Shown: positions 1 to 5,171 of the stretch, piece after piece
How the letters are laid out: each line of letters starts with the position of its first letter
How positions within the stretch are numbered: position 1 is the stretch's first letter
Assembly (NCBI GenBank): GCA_016303195.1
Contig: JAEDMD010000118.1
Location: 1-6,353, forward strand
Reading direction: 5' to 3'
Length of the DNA stretch: 6,353 nt
Source: Oscillospiraceae bacterium
Lineage (GTDB): Bacteria > Bacillota > Clostridia > Oscillospirales > Ruminococcaceae
Notes under the pieces: model-generated
Database searches by the model: none
The model's input: only the letters and a program-made list of their open reading frames with translations
Told to the model about the DNA's origin: nothing
Position numbers and translations under genes: made by a program

Positions 1-26
1 CTGTTGTACAGCTTGATATTCTTCAT
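1..26 (-). CDS. Start of a divergent gene, truncated by the window edge
   Basis: On the minus strand an ATG at 26-24 opens a frame reading MKNIKLYN before the window ends. It is preceded by an almost ideal ribosome binding site, AAGGAGGTC (39-31), four bases from the ATG. Eight codons are too few to assign a family. The gene is divergent from the LysR-family regulator with a 140-bp gap. In LysR systems the divergent neighbour is the usual regulatory target, so this gene is the best candidate target; that is inference from layout only. Its first codons share the 13-mer ATCAAGCTGTACA with another start-like site at 4237-4219. Confidence 0.55.
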
Positions 27-37
27 AGCAGACCTCC

Positions 38-66
38 TTGCAATTATATATCAGATATGATATAAT
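38..66 (+). promoter_or_regulatory. Predicted sigma-A promoter of the LysR regulator
   Basis: TTGCAA (38-43), a 17-bp spacer and a perfect TATAAT (61-66) form a strong vegetative promoter. It would start transcription near 73 and leave a leader of about 94 nt before the ATG at 167. The candidate operator at 47-64 overlaps the spacer and -10 box, which predicts negative autoregulation. Confidence 0.6.
47..64. promoter_or_regulatory. Candidate LysR operator, perfect inverted repeat over the regulator's promoter
   Basis: TATATCAGATATGATATA is a perfect 7-bp inverted repeat with a 4-bp spacer. It fits the T-N11-A style of LysR-family operators. It lies across the spacer and -10 box of the predicted promoter of the LysR gene, so binding would be expected to repress the regulator itself. 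Its core TATCAGATAT (49-58) recurs inverted as ATATCTGATA at 124-133, on the far side of both promoters. That gives a two-site arrangement. Confidence 0.45.
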
Positions 67-88
67 AACTTTATTGGTTTATGTACTT

Positions 89-118
89 ATTATACACCGT
101 ATTCCATGAAAAGTACAA
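89..118 (-). promoter_or_regulatory. Possible promoter of the divergent gene
   Basis: On the minus strand a perfect TATAAT lies at 94-89, with a poor -35 (TTGTAC, 118-113) 18 bp upstream. Transcription would begin near 82 and run through the 47-64 palindrome to the ATG at 26. A weak -35 with a good -10 is common at activator-dependent promoters. The duplicated half-site at 124-133 lies just upstream of this -35, where an activator would sit. Confidence 0.35.
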
Positions 119-123
119 TGCCA

Positions 124-144
124 ATATCTGATACTGCTATATCG
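124..144. promoter_or_regulatory. Second candidate LysR half-operator
   Basis: ATATCTGATA (124-133) is the exact reverse complement of the core of the 47-64 site. It is followed by CTGCTATATC, so GATA and TATC flank a short spacer in an imperfect palindrome. It lies about 75 bp from the first site, roughly seven helical turns, between the regulator's promoter and its start codon. The paired, spaced sites suggest cooperative binding or looping. Assignment rests on sequence symmetry alone. Confidence 0.3.
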
Positions 145-166
145 TAAGTGGATAGTGAGGTTTACT

Positions 167-1024
167 ATGATAGATATTTATTTATTACAACAGCTTGCCG
201 TATATGCTAAATACGGGACACTTTCTGCCGCCGCAGAAAAACTCCACACCTCTCAGCCTGCCATGACACGTTCAATGAAAAAACTGGAAGATGAACTGGG
301 AGTTACACTGTTTGAGCGCAGAAAGAATCACATTTCCCTCAACGAAACAGGTAAACGAGCCGCTGAATATGCCGAGCGTGTTCTTGAAGCTGACCGTGAT
401 TTCGTTGAAAAAGTCAGACAATATGACAGAAGTCTGCACACTCTTTCTGTTGGATTCTGTGCCCCTGTGCCGCAGGAGGTCTTTACTCCGATACTCAACA
501 GCATTTTTGACGGAATGACAATTTCAGCCGATATGAAAGATGATGCTGACTTTTTTGATGACATTGAAAACGGCATATATCAGCTTGCAGTAACGCATAC
601 TCAGCCTGACAGAGAGGGATTCTGCTGTAAAAAATGCGGTGAGGAAACTCTTTTGGTGTCAGTTCTTCCATCCGATCCGCTGACATTTTATCCTGAGATA
701 CATCTGAAAGACCTTGACGGACTGTCGATACTTCTGCTGACGAAAATCGGCTTCTGGGCGAATATGCATCGTGCAAAAACTCCGCACACGAAGTATCTTC
801 CGCAGATAGACCGTGGAACATTTATCGAGCTTGCGGAAAATTCTGCTTATCCTATATTTGCATCGGATTATTTCATCCGCCGTGGCGAAAGGATAAATGG
901 ACGTATTGACATTCCCATTGCCGATCCTGAGTGCCATACGGAATATTTCCTTGTCTGCGCCGAATCGGAAAGTTCACGGTTCAGGAGGCTTTTCTCACTG
1001 ATACACGATAAGACGATCTATTGA
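167..1024 (+). CDS. LysR-family transcriptional regulator
   Basis: A 285-aa protein with the typical LysR-type length and layout. The N-terminal winged helix-turn-helix covers about residues 2-60, including the hallmark stretch GTLSAAAEKLHTSQPAMTRS (16-35) and ELGVTLFER just after it. A linker helix runs to about residue 85, and a substrate-binding-like effector domain fills the rest. Several cysteines occur in the effector domain (FCCKKC near 148-153), but a redox or metal role is only speculation. The frame can open at GTG 155, but I place the start at ATG 167. GTGAGG (155-160) then serves as the ribosome binding site six bases upstream, and IDIYLLQQL is where the family normally begins. 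The divergent gene at 26 is the likeliest target, and operator candidates lie between them. The effector is unknown. Confidence 0.93.
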   Translation: MIDIYLLQQLAVYAKYGTLSAAAEKLHTSQPAMTRSMKKLEDELGVTLFERRKNHISLNETGKRAAEYAERVLEADRDFVEKVRQYDRSLHTLSVGFCAPVPQEVFTPILNSIFDGMTISADMKDDADFFDDIENGIYQLAVTHTQPDREGFCCKKCGEETLLVSVLPSDPLTFYPEIHLKDLDGLSILLLTKIGFWANMHRAKTPHTKYLPQIDRGTFIELAENSAYPIFASDYFIRRGERINGRIDIPIADPECHTEYFLVCAESESSRFRRLFSLIHDKTIY

Positions 1025-1075
1025 GCAGAAGTGAACGGCGAATCAATAATGTTATCTGGTACAAACAATTTAGTC

Positions 1076-1104
1076 AAGACAAACAAGTCGGAATATGCTA
1101 TAAT
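1076..1104 (+). promoter_or_regulatory. Predicted promoter of the feo operon
   Basis: AAGACA (1076-1081), a 17-bp spacer and an extended -10 (TGC then TATAAT at 1099-1104) lie in the gap after the LysR gene. Transcription would start near 1111. The ATG at 1138 follows an AGAGG ribosome binding site (1124-1128). The imperfect palindrome TTTAGTCAAGACAAA (1069-1083) overlaps the -35 and could be a metalloregulator site, but it is not a clear Fur or DtxR consensus. Confidence 0.55.
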
Positions 1105-1137
1105 TAATAGGAAAACGTAAAAAAGAGGTTGTAGTAT

Positions 1138-3483
1138 ATGACTTTAAAGGAATTGAAAACAGGCGAAAGTGCTGTTATTGAAGTTGTTGGCGGTGAGGGA
1201 GCGCTGAGACAGCATTTTCTCGATATGGGAGTTATCCCCGGTGCTGTTGTTACTCTGGAAAAACTCGCTCCGATGGGCGACCCGATGGAACTTCGCATAC
1301 ACGGCTATTCACTGACGCTGAGACTTGCGGATGCGGATAATATCACAGTCCGGAAGATCGCCCCGATCACTGAGGAAACGGCTAAGAAAAAGCACAAGAA
1401 GAAAACCAGCCATCCCGGACTTGGTGAGGGCGGTATCTTTCATGAGGAGGGTGACGGTGATCCGCTTCCCGATGATGAAAAACTCACATTCGCCCTTGTG
1501 GGAAATCAGAACTGCGGCAAGACAACGCTTTTCAACCGTCTTACAGGTTCAAATCAGCATGTGGGAAATTTCCCCGGCGTTACCGTTGACCGAAAGGACG
1601 GCCCGATAAAAGGCTACCCGAACACGCTTGTCACCGACCTGCCCGGTATATATTCAATGTCGCCGTACAGCAGTGAGGAGATAGTTTCACGTAATTTTGT
1701 GCTGAATGACAAGCCACGTGCAATAATCAACATTGTTGATGCTACCAATATCGAGCGAAATCTTTACCTTACCATGCAGCTTCTGGAAATGGATATCCCG
1801 ATGGTAGTTGCACTGAATATGATGGATGAGGTAAGCGGAAACGGCGGTTCGGTGGATATCAATGCCATTGAACAGCTTCTCGGTGTGCCTGTTGTGCCGA
1901 TCTCGGCATCGAAGAACAAGGGTGTTGACGAACTTATCGACCATGCACTGCATATCGCACATTATCAGGAGCGCCCTGTCAAGCAGGATCTCTGCGATGA
2001 GCGTCATAAAAACGGTGCTGTTCACCGATGTCTTCACGGAATAATCGCTCTTACGGAAGACCATGCGGCTAAAGCCGGCATCCCTGTCAGGTTTGCCGCA
2101 AGCAAGCTCGTTGAGGGCGATGAACTCATTCTTGCTCAGCTTGAACTTGACGAGAATGAAAAGGATATGCTCGAACACATCATCAGCCAGATGGAGAAAG
2201 AGCGTGGACTTGACAGAAGTGCGGCAATTGCTGATATGCGATTCGCTTTCATACATAAGGTATGCGAGGATACAGTCGTTAAGCCACATGAGAGCAAAGA
2301 GACTATCCGAAGCCGAAGAATAGACAGATTCCTAACAGGTAAATATACGGCTATCCCGTCTTTCATTATAATAATGGTACTTGTTTTCCTGCTGACATTC
2401 AACGTCATCGGTGCATGGCTTCAGGGATTGCTTGAAAGCGGTGTTGAGGGAGTTACCGTAGCGGCGGACAAACTCCTCGTCAGCATGAATATCAACAGCA
2501 CGATACACGGACTTATAATTGATGGTATTTTCGCAGGTGTGGGAAGTGTACTCAGCTTTCTGCCGATAATCGTTACGCTGTTCTTTTTCCTGTCACTGCT
2601 TGAGGACAGCGGATATATAGCGAGAGTTGCGTTTGTGATGGATAAGCTCCTGCGAAAGATCGGACTTTCGGGACGAAGCATAGTTCCGCTCCTTATTGGA
2701 TTCGGATGTACTGTGCCTGCGGTAATGTCAACGAGAACTCTCCCAAGTGAACGTGACCGAAAGATGACCATTCTCCTGACACCTTTCGTAAGCTGTACCG
2801 CAAAATTGCCTATTTATGCATTTTTCGTCAGCGCATTCTTCCCGAAAAAGGGCGGATTGGTAATGGCAGGGCTTTACATATTCGGAATTGTTGCAGGTGT
2901 TATCACAGCGCTTTTCTACCGAAAGACACTTTTCCGTGGCGAAGCTGTTCCGTTTGTTATGGAACTGCCGAATTACCGCCTGCCAAGCGCTAAAAATGTT
3001 ATCCAGCTTTTATGGGAAAAGGCTAAGGATTTCCTTCAGAGAGCTTTTTCAGTCATTCTCATTGCAACCATCGTTGTATGGGTATTGCAGAATTTCAGCT
3101 TCAAGTTCAATATGGTAGAGGATTCTGAGAAAAGTATGCTCGCCATAGTTGCAGGATTTTTCGCACCGATATTCAGACCGCTCGGACTTGGCGACTGGCG
3201 TATCGTTACATCGTTCATAAGCGGATTTATGGCGAAAGAAAGCGTGGTTTCCACACTTGAAGTTCTTTTCGGCGGACAGGTGGAAACAGCTCTCACTCAA
3301 AGCGCCGCCGCCGCACTTCTTGTGTTCAGTCTGCTTTATACTCCGTGTGTTGCGGCAGTTGCGGCTGTAAAGCGTGAACTGGGCAAAAAGTGGGCATTCA
3401 CGCTGGTCATATTTCAGTGTGTTGTGGCATGGTTTGCCGCATTCGGCATCAAACTCATCTGCAATGCTCTTGGAGTGATGTGA
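1138..3483 (+). CDS. feoB: Fused FeoA-FeoB ferrous iron transporter
   Basis: A 781-aa inner-membrane Fe(II) importer with an N-terminal FeoA (SH3-like) domain at about residues 1-75. A highly charged linker follows (about 76-114, with KKKHKKK). The G domain then shows G1 GNQNCGKTTLF (122-132), G2 GVTVDR (147-152), G3 DLPG (167-170), G4 NMMD (227-230) and G5 SASKNKG (256-262). The usual FeoB G1 is GNPNCGKT, so there is a conservative Pro-to-Gln change. A helical regulatory domain spans about 270-390. The membrane part has two Gate-type repeats with the family signatures GFGCTVPA (521-528) and LTPFVSCTAKLPIY (547-560), and GFMAKESVVSTLEVLFGG near 696-713. FeoA and FeoB are more often separate genes; the fusion occurs in various anaerobes. 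The stop overlaps the next start (TGATG). All catalytic motifs are intact, so it is probably functional. Confidence 0.97.
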   Translation: MTLKELKTGESAVIEVVGGEGALRQHFLDMGVIPGAVVTLEKLAPMGDPMELRIHGYSLTLRLADADNITVRKIAPITEETAKKKHKKKTSHPGLGEGGIFHEEGDGDPLPDDEKLTFALVGNQNCGKTTLFNRLTGSNQHVGNFPGVTVDRKDGPIKGYPNTLVTDLPGIYSMSPYSSEEIVSRNFVLNDKPRAIINIVDATNIERNLYLTMQLLEMDIPMVVALNMMDEVSGNGGSVDINAIEQLLGVPVVPISASKNKGVDELIDHALHIAHYQERPVKQDLCDERHKNGAVHRCLHGIIALTEDHAAKAGIPVRFAASKLVEGDELILAQLELDENEKDMLEHIISQMEKERGLDRSAAIADMRFAFIHKVCEDTVVKPHESKETIRSRRIDRFLTGKYTAIPSFIIIMVLVFLLTFNVIGAWLQGLLESGVEGVTVAADKLLVSMNINSTIHGLIIDGIFAGVGSVLSFLPIIVTLFFFLSLLEDSGYIARVAFVMDKLLRKIGLSGRSIVPLLIGFGCTVPAVMSTRTLPSERDRKMTILLTPFVSCTAKLPIYAFFVSAFFPKKGGLVMAGLYIFGIVAGVITALFYRKTLFRGEAVPFVMELPNYRLPSAKNVIQLLWEKAKDFLQRAFSVILIATIVVWVLQNFSFKFNMVEDSEKSMLAIVAGFFAPIFRPLGLGDWRIVTSFISGFMAKESVVSTLEVLFGGQVETALTQSAAAALLVFSLLYTPCVAAVAAVKRELGKKWAFTLVIFQCVVAWFAAFGIKLICNALGVM

Positions 3484-3629
3484 TGAACATTTTTGATATC
3501 ATCCTGCTGATACTGATTGGACTTGCACTGTTCATGGCGGTACGCAAGGTCATATCCGACCACAAAAAAGGCGGATGCTGCGGAAATTGCAGCGGATGTT
3601 CACAAAGTGAGCACTGTAACAGAAAATAA
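3483..3629 (+). CDS. FeoB-associated Cys-rich membrane mini-protein
   Basis: A 48-aa protein whose ATG shares a base with the feoB stop codon (TGATG), a sign of translational coupling. An internal GGAG (3472-3475) seven bases upstream serves as ribosome binding site. Residues 3-21 form one hydrophobic membrane helix. It is followed by a basic stretch (RKVISDHKK) and a Cys-rich tail GGCCGNCSGCSQSEHC with five cysteines. This matches the small FeoB-associated Cys-rich protein family found next to feoB in many Firmicutes. Its presumed role is in iron delivery or assembly of the Feo complex at the inner face of the membrane. The cysteines could bind Fe(II), but this is inferred. Confidence 0.88.
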   Translation: MNIFDIILLILIGLALFMAVRKVISDHKKGGCCGNCSGCSQSEHCNRK

Positions 3630-3635
3630 AACCAT

Positions 3636-3683
3636 TTGCATAGGATAATGCGTGGAATATCGCAGATATTATGCAACCTTTTT
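3636..3683 (+). terminator. Rho-independent terminator of the feo operon
   Basis: TTGCATA (3636-3642) pairs perfectly with TATGCAA (3670-3676). An inner TGCG/CGCA stem continues the hairpin with small bulges, and a TTTTT tract (3679-3683) follows. It lies just after the mini-protein stop codon, closing the feo transcription unit. The stem is imperfect and AT-rich, so efficiency may be moderate. Confidence 0.6.
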
Positions 3684-3733
3684 CGCCAAAAAATGTTTAA
3701 AACGGAGATTTTGCGATCCATTCACATTTTCTA

Positions 3734-3762
3734 TGGACATTCGCAGAACATTGTGCTAAAAT
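3734..3762 (+). promoter_or_regulatory. Predicted promoter of the small lipoprotein gene
   Basis: TGGACA (3734-3739), a 17-bp spacer, and TAAAAT (3757-3762) with an extended -10 TGC directly before it. Transcription would start near 3769, about 30 nt before the lipoprotein ATG. This supports the short gene being a real, independently transcribed unit. The rest of the gap 3684-3733 shows nothing recognisable. Confidence 0.6.
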
Positions 3763-3800
3763 GATAAACGGTGTTCAGTAAAATTACAGGAGATGTGGAA

Positions 3801-3929
3801 ATGAAAAAAGGTTTGATTCTGGCTTTAGGTATGGCTCTGCTCCTCTGCGGATGCAGTCAGGCTATGGAAGATGCAAGCATAAGTACGAACAATGTGTATT
3901 CTTCATCAGATAAGAACCTGTCCAAATAG
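3801..3929 (+). CDS. Tiny lipoprotein with a transposon-altered C-terminus
   Basis: A 42-codon gene. Residues 1-17 form a lipoprotein signal peptide: a KK N-terminus, a hydrophobic core LILALGMALLL, and a lipobox LCGC with the lipidated Cys at 18. The mature part is only about 25 residues, polar, with no recognised domain. Translation signals are good: AGGAG at 3788-3792, eight bases before ATG 3801. The last five codons and the TAG stop come from the left end of the inserted repeat (from 3914). Removing the insertion and one TAA copy gives an ending of D-N-N-stop (TAA at 4082-4084). The uninterrupted protein would therefore be 39 aa, with the terminator about 14 bp further on. The insertion changed only the extreme C-terminus, so the gene is probably still functional. 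Function unknown; small entericidin-like lipoproteins are a size analogy only. Confidence 0.7.
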   Translation: MKKGLILALGMALLLCGCSQAMEDASISTNNVYSSSDKNLSK

Positions 3930-4074
3930 GGTGAATGTACGGATTATCAGGCATAATTTTGTCGGTGACAAGGCAAAAATCCGCCGACGGGCTGTCGCCC
4001 TTCAAGGATTTTTAACGCAGTCAACGGCAAAATTTGACGAAAAGCCGTGCATGAATCCCTATGTGGACAGGTTC
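3914..4074. mobile_element. 161-bp foldback MITE-like element with terminal inverted repeats
   Basis: The left end begins GAACCTGTCCAAATAGGG. The right end, reverse-complemented, begins GAACCTGTCCACATAGGG. Similarity continues as ATGTACGG versus ATGCACGG, giving imperfect inverted repeats of about 30 bp. TAA flanks both sides (3911-3913 and 4075-4077), consistent with a 3-bp target duplication. The inside is also self-complementary: ATTTTGTCGGTGAC (3956-3969) pairs with GTCAACGGCAAAAT (4020-4033), and AAAAATCC (3975-3982) pairs with GGATTTTT (4006-4013). The whole element can fold into one long hairpin. It encodes no transposase and must be mobilised in trans. The TNA-type duplication resembles that of IS5-family (IS1031-like) elements, but that link is inference. 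Confidence 0.8.
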
Positions 4075-4098
4075 TAACAATTAAATGAAAAATCTCAT

Positions 4099-4143
4099 GC
4101 CATAGTATCCTTGATGTTCGTGTCGGGATGCTATGGCTTTTTT
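4099..4143 (+). terminator. Rho-independent terminator of the lipoprotein unit
   Basis: GCCATAGTATCC (4099-4110) pairs with GGATGCTATGGC (4126-4137), a 12-bp stem with a single G-U pair and a 15-nt loop. TTTTTT (4138-4143) follows. In the uninterrupted arrangement it sits about 14 bp after the lipoprotein stop codon; the repeat insertion pushed it away. In the reverse direction the T run is separated from the stem by a few bases, so any stop for minus-strand transcripts would be weaker. Confidence 0.85.
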
Positions 4144-4144
4144 G

Positions 4145-4173
4145 TTGACAGTAGTAATATACCATGCTATAAT
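4145..4173 (+). promoter_or_regulatory. Perfect-consensus promoter with no gene downstream
   Basis: TTGACA (4145-4150), a 17-bp spacer and TATAAT (4168-4173), with an extended -10 TGC (4165-4167). Every consensus base matches. Transcription would start near 4180 and point rightward. After about 15 bp it meets the solitary repeat end at 4196, then runs antisense into the nitroreductase gene. No plus-strand gene follows, so it appears to be an orphan promoter whose original gene was lost. Confidence 0.75.
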
Positions 4174-4195
4174 TATGGCATAAATCGAAATATAA

Positions 4196-4225
4196 GAACC
4201 TGTCCACATAGTGATCCATGTACAG
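4196..4225 (+). repeat. Solitary terminal repeat of the same MITE family
   Basis: GAACCTGTCCACATAG followed by TGATCCATGTACAG matches the reverse-complemented right end of the 3914-4074 element at 26 of 30 positions. It lies in the orientation of a left end. It too is directly preceded by TAA (4193-4195), so its outer edge is intact. No matching right end occurs to the right within the window. Either the remainder was deleted or the partner end lies beyond 6353. Confidence 0.7.
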
Positions 4226-4250
4226 CTTGATGCACATATTCGCCTCCTAT

Positions 4251-5039
4251 TTACAGCGTAACCGTTGCGATATATTCCATACCCTTATCAGAGGCGATGT
4301 CAGGCTTTGCAACACTTAAAGTGCCGCCTGCAATATCCATAAAATGGCATATCGCTATTCCGAGATCGACCTTTTGTACATACCATGCTGAACCGCTGTC
4401 ACCGATCGTTTTTTTCTCATAGAAATGAAAATCATTACCGCACTTCACGATACGCCACGGCTGCTTATTGACTGCTGACGGAGCAAGTCTGACAGCTTCC
4501 AGCGCATTCTGTATTATGTCATCATCGGTATGAAGCGGTGTGCTGAAATCATTTTCAAAAAACAGTTCCTCACCCTTTCTCCGCTTGTCAGCCTTGATCG
4601 CTGTCCGCATACCGATTTCTTTAATAGAGCGTTTTTTTGCAGGATAACCGATGGGAGTAACACATGGCATGATCTCTCCGTCCTTTAGCTCCGCTTCCTG
4701 TTCAAACAGCTCACGCTTCATCGTTCCGCCGATCCATGTTGTGCCGATGCCAAGCGACCACGCATACAGTACCATTTTCTCGAATGAGTATCCGAAAGCC
4801 TCAGCACAATGCTCCGCTTTCGGCACTTTTCCGATGATATAAATATGCTCTCCCTGTATCACAGGGCTGGAAAGTCCGTGCTTTTTTGCACCGAGCATAA
4901 CAAATTTTACAGGGATACCATAGGGATTATCTATCGTTCTGATGTATTCTGTCAGCTTTTTTCTGTCCTCCTCTGAAACAGCGTTCCCGTCAAAGGTTCG
5001 CACGCTCTTTCTTGTTCTGATAAGTTCCATTAGATCCAT
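4251..5039 (-). CDS. TM1586-type nitroreductase family protein
   Basis: A 262-aa flavoprotein-like protein of the nitroreductase superfamily, closest in layout to the putative TM nitroreductase group. FMN-contact-like motifs are visible: RTRKSVRTF (8-16), LGIGTTWIGG (96-105), and a C-terminal copy of the fold's other element, LAPSAVNKQPWR (185-196). Together these suggest an internally duplicated fold in which one chain may supply both halves of the active site. Family members carry FMN and use NAD(P)H, but their substrates are mostly unknown. The ATG at 5039 is preceded by GGAGG eight bases upstream. It lies downstream of the radical SAM gene on the same strand, so the two are probably co-transcribed. 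After its stop the sequence TAAATAGGAGGCG provides a ribosome binding site for a following gene that is no longer recognisable. Cytoplasmic; no signal peptide. Confidence 0.88.
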   Translation of the reverse strand: MDLMELIRTRKSVRTFDGNAVSEEDRKKLTEYIRTIDNPYGIPVKFVMLGAKKHGLSSPVIQGEHIYIIGKVPKAEHCAEAFGYSFEKMVLYAWSLGIGTTWIGGTMKRELFEQEAELKDGEIMPCVTPIGYPAKKRSIKEIGMRTAIKADKRRKGEELFFENDFSTPLHTDDDIIQNALEAVRLAPSAVNKQPWRIVKCGNDFHFYEKKTIGDSGSAWYVQKVDLGIAICHFMDIAGGTLSVAKPDIASDKGMEYIATVTL

Positions 5040-5171
5040 AATCAGCGCCTCCTATTTATTGGATACTATAATTTCATTCAGTGTGATATGCTCATTTCTG
5101 AAATATGCCGAGCATAATGATATAAATTTTGATAGCTGTTCTGAAACCTTTTCATAATAGCTCCATCCATT
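5040..5171 (-). other. Intercistronic gap with a possible gene remnant
   Basis: In the frame of the radical SAM gene, directly after its TAA, 39 codons stay open to a TAG at 5054-5052, which abuts the nitroreductase ribosome binding site. They read NGWSYYEKVSEQLSKFISLC and continue to a tail ending in NEIIVSNK. The composition looks protein-like but more AT-rich than the neighbours. No ATG, GTG or TTG opens this frame. It could be the surviving 3' end of a lost gene, or a readthrough tail. An overlapping 25-codon ORF (5155-5078) with a GGAG five bases upstream reads MKRFQNSYQNLYHYARHISE and continues to a TGA. I cannot decide whether either is translated. Confidence 0.35.

Noticed and set aside
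155..166. GTG start for the LysR regulator, four codons upstream
   Set aside because: GTGAGG is better explained as the ribosome binding site for ATG 167, and the family normally begins at the MIDIYLL position.
1025..1075. Terminator after the LysR gene
   Set aside because: No GC-rich hairpin with a T run is visible, so transcription may run on into feo.
1069..1083. Possible Fur or DtxR-type box TTTAGTCAAGACAAA before feo
   Set aside because: The palindrome is imperfect and fits no iron-regulator consensus well enough to be listed as a feature; noted only under the promoter.
1687..2289. 200-codon minus-strand ORF inside feoB
   Set aside because: Antisense shadow of the strongly supported feoB frame, with no recognisable domain or start signals.
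3914..4074. Riboswitch, structured ncRNA or CRISPR-like unit
   Set aside because: The strong secondary structure is explained by a foldback transposable element with terminal repeats and TAA flanks; there is no repeat-spacer array.
3892..4077. 61-codon plus-strand ORF through the MITE, ending MNPYVDRF
   Set aside because: It spans the lipoprotein 3' end in another frame and then the self-complementary element. No SD and no transposase features.
3947..4237. 96-codon minus-strand ORF beginning MCIKLYMDHYVDRF after the nitroreductase stop
   Set aside because: Only its first few codons and SD look genuine. The rest reads antisense through the solitary repeat end, a clear plus-strand terminator and the MITE, so the protein is very unlikely to be real. 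The start is kept as a finding.
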